A DNA stretch of 64,000 bases from JBEBSD01 sp040394475 (GTDB lineage: Bacteria; Bacteroidota; Bacteroidia; Cytophagales; Spirosomataceae): the NCBI GenBank assembly GCA_040394475.1, contig JBEBSD010000026.1, forward strand, positions 10,758 to 74,757, in the 5' to 3' direction. Made by a program: the position numbers and the translations under genes. Shown here in pieces: positions 35,696-43,743 of this stretch. Within the stretch, counting starts at the first letter, position 1. Every line of letters starts with the position of its first letter. A model generated the notes under the pieces. It had not been told where the DNA came from. It saw nothing but the letters and a program-made list of their open reading frames with translations, and ran no database searches.

Positions 35696-36603
35696 GGAAG
35701 TTGCTTTTCGATATAGCTTGTTATTCCTTCAAAATCTGCAGCATGAAACCATGCAAAATTTCCCTGATGACGAAACCAGGTCAATTGTCGTTTGGCATAG
35801 CGGCGGGAATTCTGTTTCAGGAGACGCTCCATTTCCGCTTCATCATACACGCCGTCCAGATAACCGTATACCTCCTTGTATCCCACCGTCTGCAAGGCAT
35901 GATGTGCGCGGTAGGAGGCCACCCTTTTTGCTTCTTCCACCAATCCGGCCTGCAGCATTGCATCCATCCGCCTGTTAATACGCTCGTACAAATCCGCCCG
36001 GTCCCGGTCCAGTGCGATCAGCACTTGCCGGAACGGTCGGACTGCCTGCTGTTGCTGCTGAAACCCGGAAATGGGTATACCAGTCGTCTGAAACACCTCC
36101 AAAGCCCGGATCACTCTTTGGGGATTATGGATTTCCGGGGTTGCCGCGAACCGGGGGTCCACTTCACGGAGCGTTTCCTGCAACAATTCAAGCCCTTCCG
36201 ACTCCCACCGGCGGGTCAGTTGCTCCCGCAATCCCGGGGCCGGCCGGGGGAGGGCGTCCAGTCCTTCGCACACAGCCTTGATATACAACCCCGAGCCTCC
36301 GGTCATCATGACAACATTCCGCCGTTTAAAAAGTTCGGGCAGCAATGTGAGCACATCCCGCTCAAAGTCTCCCGCACTATACGATTCCGCAACTGAATGA
36401 CTGTTAATAAAATGATGCGGCACGCGGACCAGCTCTTCTGCAGAAGGTTTGGCGGTCCCGATAGTCAGTTCTCTGAAAAACTGTCTCGAATCGGCGGAAA
36501 TAATTTCCGTTTGCAACTCCTCCGCCAGTCGCAGGCACAACGCTGTTTTACCCACCGCCGTGGGGCCCGCGATCACAATAAGGAAATTTTCACGGCTATT
36601 CAT
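35692..36603 (-). CDS. miaA: tRNA dimethylallyltransferase
   Basis: 303 residues from the ATG at 36603 (a frame start 24 bases upstream is less likely). Adds a dimethylallyl group to A37 of tRNAs that read codons beginning with U. The P-loop is AGPTAVGKT. Further motifs: ISADSRQFFRELTIGTAKPS, DFERDV, TGGSGLYIKAV, NPQRVIRALE, and the C-terminal RRYAKRQLTWFRHQ that clasps the tRNA. Length fits the family. It heads a two-gene unit with the GT39-type transferase. Confidence 0.97.
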   Translation of the reverse strand: MNSRENFLIVIAGPTAVGKTALCLRLAEELQTEIISADSRQFFRELTIGTAKPSAEELVRVPHHFINSHSVAESYSAGDFERDVLTLLPELFKRRNVVMMTGGSGLYIKAVCEGLDALPRPAPGLREQLTRRWESEGLELLQETLREVDPRFAATPEIHNPQRVIRALEVFQTTGIPISGFQQQQQAVRPFRQVLIALDRDRADLYERINRRMDAMLQAGLVEEAKRVASYRAHHALQTVGYKEVYGYLDGVYDEAEMERLLKQNSRRYAKRQLTWFRHQGNFAWFHAADFEGITSYIEKQLP

Positions 36604-36900
36604 CCGGGAACAAACTATAAATTTCATTTTACTGCCACCGAGGGGCGAGCGAAGCCGAACCCCGGTTTTCAGCGTACCACCGTGCTGCAGGCCCTTCTAT
36701 CCCGACCACTGCTAACGGCTATTTCTTTCAAAACTATCGGTTTTTCGAACCAAACCGTAAGATTCCGGCAAAAATAACATCCTGAACCGGTCAGCCCGGC
36801 TGCCATTTCGCGCCTTACCGCATGATTCCCGGATGAAAAGCATTATTTTTATCCGTTAAACTCCTTCTTACTTAATACCTGCATTTACCCGTTGTAAACG
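36604..36900. other. Divergent intergenic region
   Basis: 297 bp between miaA and the GH95-like gene. It contains one reverse-oriented copy of the GAGCGAAGCCGAACCC motif (36642-36663) seen at 19440 and 45715. No gene is supported. Confidence 0.5.
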
Positions 36901-39201
36901 ATGACGATACCCCGTTTGATCAGCCTTGCATTAACCCTGACAATAACCTTGTTACCCGGTACGCTGCGCTCCCAGCCCCGACACGATCTCCGCTTCGACC
37001 GGCTGGCGAACGTTTGGGACGAAGCCATCCCACTGGGTAACGGAACAGTCGGCGCCCTGATCTGGCAAAAAGACGACGCGTTACGGTTTTCCCTCGACCG
37101 GTCCGACATCTGGGATCTGCGTCCCATGAAAGGCCTTCACCGGGAAGAATTCTCTTACCAGTGGGTTTATAATCAGGTAGTAAAAAAAGATTACCAACCG
37201 GTTCAGGAATATTTCGATGCGCCGTATGACCGGGAACCTGCCCCTTCCAAAATTCCGGCAGGCGCCCTTGAATTTGCATTACCCTCCAATACAACGGTAA
37301 AATCCGTTCATTTGCAATTGGAAAATGCCCTTTGCGAAATACAGTGGGAAAATGGCGCTGTCCTGAAATCCTTTGTACATGCCACCGAACCTGTGGGATG
37401 GTTCCGCTTCGAAAACTGGCCCGGCGATCCGTCACCGGTAGTGGTCCCGCCGCCCTACGAAGGGCCGTTATCGGGTGAGGAAGTCAACTCACTGAAAGGA
37501 GACGATCTGGCACGGCTGGGGTATACGGCCGGAAAAGTGGAAGAACATCCCAACCGGACGGTCTATACCCAGGAGGGGTGGGGAGGATTCCGCTACCAGA
37601 TTTGTGTCGTATGGAACCGGGTAGCTGCCAACACCTGGGAAGGTGTCTGGAGTATTTCTTCTCATTTTCCCCGTCAGGCCGCGACGCAGGAAGCGGCAGC
37701 CGTAGCAGTCCTTTCTGCCGGAAAAGGATTCTTCCGGGAATTGGAAAATCATCGGCATTGGTGGCATCTTTTCTGGAGTAAATCATCCCTCCGGATTCCC
37801 GACGCTTTGCTGGAAAAACAATGGTACCTGGAACAATACAAGTTCGGGGCTACTGCCCGGAAAGGAGCCCCGCCCATCTCCCTGCAAGCCGTATGGACGG
37901 CCGATAACGGACGCATTCCGCCCTGGAAAGGCGACTATCACCACGACCTGAACACCCAGCTCAGCTACTGGCCGGCCTACAGCGGCAACCACCTGGAGGA
38001 GGCAATGGGCTACCTGGATCATCTGGATGCCAACAAAGCCAATTACCGGCGCTATACGAAAAGGTACTTCGGTGTGGACGGCATCGCCGTTCCTGGGGTA
38101 ACGACCCTGGATGGCACCGAAATGGGCGGCTGGATCCAGTACTCCTTATCTCCCACCGTATCGGCCTGGCTGGCGCAGCATTATTACTTACAATGGCGGT
38201 ATAGCATGGACCGCCGGTTTCTGGAAGAGCGCGCTTATCCCTGGATCCGGGAAGTCTGCACTTTTCTGGAAGCCATTACCGCGCCGGACGCGAAGGGGTT
38301 TCGGAAATTGCCCATCAGTTCCAGCCCGGAAATCAATGACAATCAACTGAACGCCTGGTTTCACGAAAATACGAATTACGATCTGGCGTTGATGAAATTC
38401 GCTTTCAAAGCCGGCGCGGAACTGGCTGCGGTGCTTGACCTTTCCGAAGAAGCCCGCCGCTGGCAGGAAGTCTTTTCCTCCTTTGACGAATATGCTTTAA
38501 CCGAAAATAAGGAACTGATGTTCGCCCCCGGCTCCCCCTATACGGCATCACACCGGCATTTTTCTCATCTGCTGGCCATTCATCCGCTGGGACTCCTCCG
38601 ATGGGAAGACGGCGAGGCTTCCCAGGCCATTATCCGCAACTCCCTGAACCTTCTGCAAGAAACAGGACCGGACTATTGGGTGGGTTATTCCTATTCCTGG
38701 TTGGCCAACCTTCAGGCAAGGGCCAAAAACGGCGATGCCGCCGTCGCCGCGCTTCGCGCCTTTGCAACCGCCTTTTGCCTGCCCAACAGCTTCCACGCCA
38801 ATGGCGATCAAACCAAATCCGGCTATTCCAAGTTTACGTACCGCCCCTTTACACTGGAAGGCAATTTTGCCTTTGCAGCCGGTTTGCAGGAAATGCTCCT
38901 CCAGAGCCATGCCGGATTTATTGAAGTCTTTCCGGCCATTCCCGGTGAATGGAAAACATTGTCCTTTCAGCAGCTACGCGCGGAAGGAGCTTTTCTTGTC
39001 AGCGCCGCCCTGCATCATCCCGACAGCGCTGAAATCACTATTGAATCGGAAAAAGGGGGGACTGTTCTTTTAAAACTCCCGTTTAATAGCTGGGAAGTCG
39101 TTGCCGGAAAGGGAATACAAGCCGGAAAAATGGAGAACGGCCTGCTGGAATTAACAGGAACACCGGGAGGCCGGATCACGGTAAAAAGTTTTCGGGAATA
39201 A
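36901..39201 (+). CDS. Secreted GH95-like glycoside hydrolase
   Basis: 766 residues. The signal peptide ends near LRSQ. The architecture matches the alpha-L-fucosidase/galactosidase family GH95: an N-terminal beta-sandwich opening WDEAIPLGNGTVGALIW, an (alpha/alpha)6 barrel containing LQAVWTADNGRIPPWKGDYHHDLNTQLSYWPA, the SHRHFSHLLAIHPLG segment and SYSWLANLQARAKNGDAAV, and a C-terminal beta-domain. The barrel segment reads DLNTQ where canonical GH95 enzymes have a pair of Asn residues (NxN), so it is a divergent member and its sugar specificity is open. No other carbohydrate gene adjoins it on the same strand. Confidence 0.75.
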   Translation: MTIPRLISLALTLTITLLPGTLRSQPRHDLRFDRLANVWDEAIPLGNGTVGALIWQKDDALRFSLDRSDIWDLRPMKGLHREEFSYQWVYNQVVKKDYQPVQEYFDAPYDREPAPSKIPAGALEFALPSNTTVKSVHLQLENALCEIQWENGAVLKSFVHATEPVGWFRFENWPGDPSPVVVPPPYEGPLSGEEVNSLKGDDLARLGYTAGKVEEHPNRTVYTQEGWGGFRYQICVVWNRVAANTWEGVWSISSHFPRQAATQEAAAVAVLSAGKGFFRELENHRHWWHLFWSKSSLRIPDALLEKQWYLEQYKFGATARKGAPPISLQAVWTADNGRIPPWKGDYHHDLNTQLSYWPAYSGNHLEEAMGYLDHLDANKANYRRYTKRYFGVDGIAVPGVTTLDGTEMGGWIQYSLSPTVSAWLAQHYYLQWRYSMDRRFLEERAYPWIREVCTFLEAITAPDAKGFRKLPISSSPEINDNQLNAWFHENTNYDLALMKFAFKAGAELAAVLDLSEEARRWQEVFSSFDEYALTENKELMFAPGSPYTASHRHFSHLLAIHPLGLLRWEDGEASQAIIRNSLNLLQETGPDYWVGYSYSWLANLQARAKNGDAAVAALRAFATAFCLPNSFHANGDQTKSGYSKFTYRPFTLEGNFAFAAGLQEMLLQSHAGFIEVFPAIPGEWKTLSFQQLRAEGAFLVSAALHHPDSAEITIESEKGGTVLLKLPFNSWEVVAGKGIQAGKMENGLLELTGTPGGRITVKSFRE

Positions 39202-39229
39202 CCCTTTCCCCGATTGCGCTGCACCAACC

Positions 39230-39253
39230 ATGGTCTGTGTCCCCACAGACCAT
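39230..39253. repeat. Dispersed palindrome, copy 2
   Basis: ATGGTCTGTG and CACAGACCAT pair around TCCC. The flank TTTTGGATACCAGCC is identical to copy 1. Confidence 0.9.
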
Positions 39254-39444
39254 TTTGGATACCAGCCAGACACGCTGCTTCTAAAGTGGACTACAAAGAC
39301 ACCACAACCGTCAACTTAAGGTTAAGACCGGCATTGCCGGCAGAATGCCCGATTGCGCCATCCCCTCCGGGACTGGGATTAGGTGTAGGATCCGTACCAA
39401 CCCCGTAAGGGGTGAAATCACCAACCCGGCCTGTTACACGTAGG

Positions 39445-39855
39445 CTACCTGAGTTTACTTATCACATAAACTTCCGGTTGGGGCACTACATACAGCAGGT
39501 TGTGGAATAAATTCCGATCATAGGAACGGGATTGCCGGCAGACCACTACCACCTCGTCAAGATCCGTTGGAGCCTCGAAAAGCTTTACATTTACAACCGG
39601 TGATGTTACCGTCACTTGCCTGGGTATAAAACCGACAAAACGGAATAACAGCGTCGATTGATCTGGTTCGAGCACAAAGCGATAATTCCCGTGCTTATCC
39701 GTAATACAGCCTGTATTGCTGCCTTTTACCACCACTGAAACGCCTGCCAGCGGCCATCCCTGTCCATCGGTTACCTGGCCGCTTACAACCCTTCCTTCCT
39801 GCGGACAGCTCCCGCCCAGGAAGAGGAATACGAACAATCCACTAAGTAATTTCAT
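39445..39855 (-). CDS. Stand-alone carboxypeptidase-regulatory-like domain protein
   Basis: 136 residues. A short signal with a possible lipobox (LGGSC) is followed by one carboxypeptidase-regulatory-like beta-sandwich (GQVTDGQGWPLAGVSVVVKGSNTG to LDEVVVV), the domain normally found at the N-terminus of SusC and TonB-dependent receptors. It has no plug or barrel, and none continues downstream, so it is a complete small protein or an old fragment. It is divergent from an ECF sigma gene whose partner carries the same domain (40574-41569), which suggests a signalling role for the set. Confidence 0.65.
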   Translation of the reverse strand: MKLLSGLFVFLFLGGSCPQEGRVVSGQVTDGQGWPLAGVSVVVKGSNTGCITDKHGNYRFVLEPDQSTLLFRFVGFIPRQVTVTSPVVNVKLFEAPTDLDEVVVVCRQSRSYDRNLFHNLLYVVPQPEVYVISKLR

Positions 39856-40014
39856 TCTTGATTCGGTTGGTTAGTTACGCATAGAAGATGATAACATCCG
39901 GCTGTTTCCATAATTTTTTTCTCATTTTTATGGAATTATCGAAAATAAACATCCTTAGTGAGTACCTATTTAATTTGAGACAGCCCGGTCGCTGCTGTTA
40001 CCAACCTAAGGCTA

Positions 40015-40587
40015 GTGAAGTTTTTACCGCTTTTTACCCGCAGGAGAAAAGAAGTCCTTCCGGAAGCCGAGCTTCTCCGGTTGTACCGCCAATCCGGAGA
40101 GCTACGCTATCTGGGACAGCTTTTCCAGCCCTGTATGGAGCCGCTTTTTGCTATTTGCTACAAATATTTACGCGATGAAGAAGATGCCAAAGACGCTGTC
40201 ATGCAGCTTTTTGAAAAATTGTCGGTCGAATTGCGGCTCCATGATGTGCAGCACTTTAAAAGCTGGCTGCACCGGGTAGCACGGAATCATTGTCTCATGC
40301 AGCTCCGGGCCGCCAGACAGGTATTCATTGAACAGGACTCGCTGACCGAAGCTCCCCCTGACGCCGATGAAAGCGTTTCGTTGGATCTGCAAGTAGCGGC
40401 TCTTAACGGCTGCCTCCAAACCTTATCCCCCGCGCAAAAGCAATGCATTCAACTCTTTTTTACGGAGGAAAAGTGTTACCGGAAAATTGCCGAGCTTACG
40501 GGATATGAGTTGAATAAGGTAAAAAGCTATATCCAGAATGGAAAAAGGAACCTGAAAATTTGCATGAGTAAAAATGGCAAAACGTAA
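40015..40587 (+). CDS. ECF RNA polymerase sigma factor
   Basis: 190 residues. Region 2 is LFAICYKYLRDEEDAKDAVMQLFEKL with the DAxxxLF pattern. Region 4 has LSPAQKQCIQLFFTEEKCYRKIAELTGYELNKVKSYIQNGKRNLKI. It belongs to a Bacteroidota ECF subgroup distinct from the one at 15738. A start closer to the second residue block cannot be excluded. It overlaps the following membrane-protein gene by 14 bp, so the two are co-translated. Confidence 0.88.
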   Translation: MKFLPLFTRRRKEVLPEAELLRLYRQSGELRYLGQLFQPCMEPLFAICYKYLRDEEDAKDAVMQLFEKLSVELRLHDVQHFKSWLHRVARNHCLMQLRAARQVFIEQDSLTEAPPDADESVSLDLQVAALNGCLQTLSPAQKQCIQLFFTEEKCYRKIAELTGYELNKVKSYIQNGKRNLKICMSKNGKT

Positions 40588-41569
40588 CAATAGTACGTCC
40601 GACGGCCAGAAGACATTTCGCCGCTATTACAACGGTGAAATGTCGCATGAAGAGCAATTCTGCTTTGAAGCTGAATTGGACAGCGATCCCTTTTTGGTGG
40701 AGGCCTATGAAGGTTTCCAGCAACTAATGGCAGACGGAGTTGCCATTGAAGCGGCCACAGCAGAATTGCATCAAAAGCTTAAGGAGGTCATTCCCGCTGC
40801 TCAACCACGCAGCCCGTTGGTTTGGCTGTACGGCACTGCGGCGGTAGTGGTTCTTGGACTGCTCATTTCCTGGCTGATTGCACCAAAGCCGGTATTGCAG
40901 GAAAAGCTGCAGGTGGTTTATATCCCCAAAACAGACACAATCCCGAAAGCGGCGGCCCTTACACCCGCCATCGAACATCAACCGGATGCTGCCCCCGTCG
41001 CCTCTCTTATTCCCGACAGCATTCGCGGCCGGGTGGTTGATGATCACGGGCTTCCGTTACCTGGCGTTACCGTTCTGCAGGCAGGCATTCCGGTTACCAG
41101 CACCGATACTGCCGGAGAATTTTCCCTCCGCCAACCGGCATCGGACTCTTTACAACTGATGTATATCGGGTTTCAACCCCAGTCGGTTCCTATTGACGGG
41201 CCTGACCTCGGAACCATGATACTGACAGAGGATACCAGGGACCTCAATGAAGTTATCGTTGTCGGCTACCACTCGGTTGTACAACCTGTCACAGCGTCCG
41301 GAACTGATCCTACGCCCACATCAGGGTGGGAAGATTACTCGGACTATCTGGAGAATGCCACGCAATCCGCAGGCCTCGACGGACAGGTGACGGTGACCTT
41401 TACCGTATTGGAACACGGCGGCCTGACCGGCTTCATGGTACAGGGAGAAGCTTCTCTCCAAAAGGAAGTCATCCGGATTATTCAGGAGGGGCCACCGTGG
41501 ACAGCGGCTTCCCAACATCAGGCGGCTGTCGCCCGGCCGGTGACCCTCAGGCTGCAATTCAAAAAATAG
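40574..41569 (+). CDS. Anti-sigma-like/CarboxypepD-reg/TonB-like fusion membrane protein
   Basis: 331 residues in four parts. Residues 1-75 are a cytoplasmic helical region with FRRYYNGEMSHEEQFCFEAELDSDPFL, the anti-sigma-like pattern. One transmembrane segment lies at 83-103. Residues 148-233 are a carboxypeptidase-regulatory-like domain (RGRVVDDHGLPLPGVTV to LNEVIVVGY). Residues 255-331 resemble the C-terminal domain of TonB (GQVTVTFTVLEHGGLTGF, LRLQFKK). It overlaps the sigma gene by 14 bp. The inferred job is to hold the sigma factor and release it when the periplasmic part contacts an outer-membrane partner, but it may also act as an energy transducer. Confidence 0.75.
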   Translation: MAKRNNSTSDGQKTFRRYYNGEMSHEEQFCFEAELDSDPFLVEAYEGFQQLMADGVAIEAATAELHQKLKEVIPAAQPRSPLVWLYGTAAVVVLGLLISWLIAPKPVLQEKLQVVYIPKTDTIPKAAALTPAIEHQPDAAPVASLIPDSIRGRVVDDHGLPLPGVTVLQAGIPVTSTDTAGEFSLRQPASDSLQLMYIGFQPQSVPIDGPDLGTMILTEDTRDLNEVIVVGYHSVVQPVTASGTDPTPTSGWEDYSDYLENATQSAGLDGQVTVTFTVLEHGGLTGFMVQGEASLQKEVIRIIQEGPPWTAASQHQAAVARPVTLRLQFKK

Positions 41570-41577
41570 CTTCCCGT

Positions 41578-41988
41578 TCAGCTCCTTTTTGACCGCATGG
41601 CTTTCACCTGCTTGAGGCCCGGATCTGTCAGCAGCTGCCGATATTCCTCTGAGTCCATGGGATAGAGCGCAATTTTGCCCTCCGCATCGCTATGTACCCC
41701 CCACCCGTAGCGTTTGGGTAAGGGCGATGCCCGGAAACAGGCCTGTCCTTTCGAAAAAAACAAGTCCCGAGCCGCCCTCCTTTCAGGAAGAGCAATCCCG
41801 TTCCGTAACGCATAAATATGAAACAATACATCATCCGAAGTAAACTCGTAGGGATGATCCCGGATCATTTCAAACTGTAATTTGGCAATGGATTTTGAAA
41901 TGCCCCTGTCGGCCGGGATCTCCGCGCCGGTAACCGGACAATCGTCCGCTACCGAAATAAATGTATTCACATAGTTCGTTGTATGCAT
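41578..41988 (-). CDS. DUF6157 family protein
   Basis: 136 residues from the ATG at 41988, where relatives begin MHTTNY; an in-frame ATG six bases upstream also exists. Recognised as DUF6157 by NTFISVADDCPVTGAEIP, SDDVLFHIYALRNGI, FFSKGQACFRASPLPKRYGWG and the C-terminal KAMRSKRS. No function is known. There is no signal peptide and no membrane segment, so it is probably cytoplasmic. Its stop lies 8 bp from the stop of the converging gene at 41569, with no room for a separate terminator. Confidence 0.8.
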   Translation of the reverse strand: MHTTNYVNTFISVADDCPVTGAEIPADRGISKSIAKLQFEMIRDHPYEFTSDDVLFHIYALRNGIALPERRAARDLFFSKGQACFRASPLPKRYGWGVHSDAEGKIALYPMDSEEYRQLLTDPGLKQVKAMRSKRS

Positions 41989-42160
41989 CGGCATGGTTGT
42001 AATCGGGTCAAGTAGCCAGCTGGGTACGAAAATGCCTGAACGATATCCGGGAGCTGGTCGGATGTCGTTCAGGATTAATCCTTTATTGATACCTTTTCTT
42101 TTTAACGTTCAAGTAACTTTCCTAGTGTCGTGTCAAGTATAAAATGTCGTGGGTGGCGCC

Positions 42161-42184
42161 GTGGACTGTGTTTTTACAGTCCAC
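42161..42184. repeat. Perfect 9-bp stem-loop with T-rich loop
   Basis: GTGGACTGT, loop GTTTTT, ACAGTCCAC. It is related in design to the palindrome that follows 24 bp later. Confidence 0.75.
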
Positions 42185-42208
42185 TTGCGCGCTGGGCTGG
42201 TATTTAGA

Positions 42209-42232
42209 ATGGTCTGTGGGGACACAGACCAT
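42209..42232. repeat. Dispersed palindrome, copy 3 (inverted)
   Basis: The ATGGTCTGTG/CACAGACCAT stem with loop GGGA, in the opposite orientation. Its left flank GGCTGGTAT is the reverse complement of the ATACCAGCC flank of copies 1 and 2. Confidence 0.9.
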
Positions 42233-42254
42233 GGACCTGCTATTGTTGCTGCCT

Positions 42255-43685
42255 CTAAAATTTAAGCGGATGCCAGGCCGTTTTCCATGCCCCCCAGTCC
42301 GGCCCGTACGCATAGGCAATAAACTGGGGCGTGGCCGGGTCGATATGGCCCTGGGCATCGCCGCTCCAGCCACTGTTGTGCAGATAGGGTTTCAAGCTTC
42401 CGGGTAAGGCGCCTACTTTTTTAAAGGTGATTCCGTCTTCAGACTCCCATAGTAGTATGTGGCTCTGGGCCGAAATCCGCGAAGCGGTATGAATCGCCTG
42501 GAAGCGGCCCAGGTCCTTGCGGTATTTCACATCACAGTGATCGGCAGCATGGATACTGCTCTTATTAATCGCGGTACCGTGCTGGGTAAGATGAGCCGGC
42601 CAGTCCTCACGGTCAATGGGAGCAGTGGCCACGCGGGTTGTCGTACTTTCGTCCCCGGTATCATTCCAGGAGTAGTAGAGGAACAATGTTCCGTCCACGA
42701 TCACCATCGACGGTTCTCCGACTCCCCACGCAGTGGGAGTTCCGTTGAATGTTACAATCGGCTCGGGTGATCCGCCCCAGCCCGCTCCGTCCCACTTCTC
42801 CCACGGGCCGGTAGGCGACGTACCGCGACACATGTACAAATGATTGTACACCATCCCCGGGTCTTCTGTAGAAGTATATCCGATGTAGTAATAATCCCCG
42901 TATTTGACTACACCCGGATCACAAATCGAAAAATGATCTCTTGTCCCTTCCGTAGGCTTCAGTACCATTTGGTCCGGCGTCCAGGTTTTTCCGCCGTCCA
43001 CTGACCTTCTGTAGGCAGCCTGGTCCCAGTAAAGTCCGCCACCCGATTCTTCCAGGAGGCACCAGGCCTCAAAGCTGCCTTCGGTCACCACCCCATTCAG
43101 GTAGCTGGTTACACCGGTCACCGCCTGGCTTCTTTTCCACACGCCTGGCGTATCTTTCGGATTACTCAGCATCCAGAGGTACTCTCCGGCCGGGATATGT
43201 TCGCCCATGGTAATCAGCAGCTCTGCATTGTCCTCAAAGGCGATATAGTCCTTCACCGCCACCGGTGCGGCTGCTACGGTGGTTCCATAATCGGTGTTCC
43301 ATTGGTACAGACTGAGTGTCAGGTTACTGGAGGCGGAATGCCAGGTGGGGCATATAACCGATAGGCCATAAAACGGCCGGTCCATCACAAACCGCTGTGC
43401 CGCTTTGTCATCACCCGTCAACCGGATAGGTTCATGAGCATCCTCCTTTTCAAACAAGGCTCTTCTTTCTCCGTAACGGTCGCCTTCTGCAGCAAACCAG
43501 GCATCGATCGACCCATCGTCATTCACGATTATGGAAGGTCCGTACCGGTAAACTCCGCCGTTATAGATATCCCACCCCTGCTCTGCAGAAGGCATTTGCG
43601 CGGGCGAAGTTGCAGGCCCGGTTGTTTCCTGGCTGTTACATCCTCCCAGCAGCGCGAGCAACAGGCCAACCTGTAAGTAATTCAT
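42255..43685 (-). CDS. Secreted lipoprotein with five-bladed beta-propeller (glycoside hydrolase-like)
   Basis: 476 residues. The lipobox LLGGC marks a lipoprotein. The chain reads as a beta-propeller of the GH43/GH117/sialidase kind: YRYGPSIIVNDDGSIDAWFA, CDPGVVKYGDYYYIGYTST, VGEPSMVIVDGTLFLYYSWND and FQAIHTASRI form successive blades with conserved acidic residues. A beta-sandwich-like segment of about 120 residues (75-195) is inserted after the first blade. The catalytic assignment is not certain. It is the last gene of a minus-strand run with two GH71/99-like genes, 58 bp from the nearer one, so all three probably act on one glycan. Confidence 0.7.
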   Translation of the reverse strand: MNYLQVGLLLALLGGCNSQETTGPATSPAQMPSAEQGWDIYNGGVYRYGPSIIVNDDGSIDAWFAAEGDRYGERRALFEKEDAHEPIRLTGDDKAAQRFVMDRPFYGLSVICPTWHSASSNLTLSLYQWNTDYGTTVAAAPVAVKDYIAFEDNAELLITMGEHIPAGEYLWMLSNPKDTPGVWKRSQAVTGVTSYLNGVVTEGSFEAWCLLEESGGGLYWDQAAYRRSVDGGKTWTPDQMVLKPTEGTRDHFSICDPGVVKYGDYYYIGYTSTEDPGMVYNHLYMCRGTSPTGPWEKWDGAGWGGSPEPIVTFNGTPTAWGVGEPSMVIVDGTLFLYYSWNDTGDESTTTRVATAPIDREDWPAHLTQHGTAINKSSIHAADHCDVKYRKDLGRFQAIHTASRISAQSHILLWESEDGITFKKVGALPGSLKPYLHNSGWSGDAQGHIDPATPQFIAYAYGPDWGAWKTAWHPLKF

Positions 43686-43743
43686 ACTATTTTAGTTAAA
43701 CAGGAACCGGTTTCGGTTCCAGCACCTTTTTACAATAACATCT

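Larger units (their letters stand above)
41989..42254. other. Repeat-bearing spacer
   Basis: About 265 bp with no gene. It holds two perfect stem-loops, 42161-42184 and 42209-42232, which are described separately. Confidence 0.6.

Noticed and set aside
35551..36396. A 281-codon plus-strand frame opposite miaA and the GT39-type gene
   Set aside because: It runs across the junction of two well-identified minus-strand genes and has a shadow-like composition.
39445..39855. Truncated SusC pseudogene
   Set aside because: No plug or barrel remnants follow on either side and the frame ends cleanly, so a complete small protein is preferred, though decay cannot be excluded.
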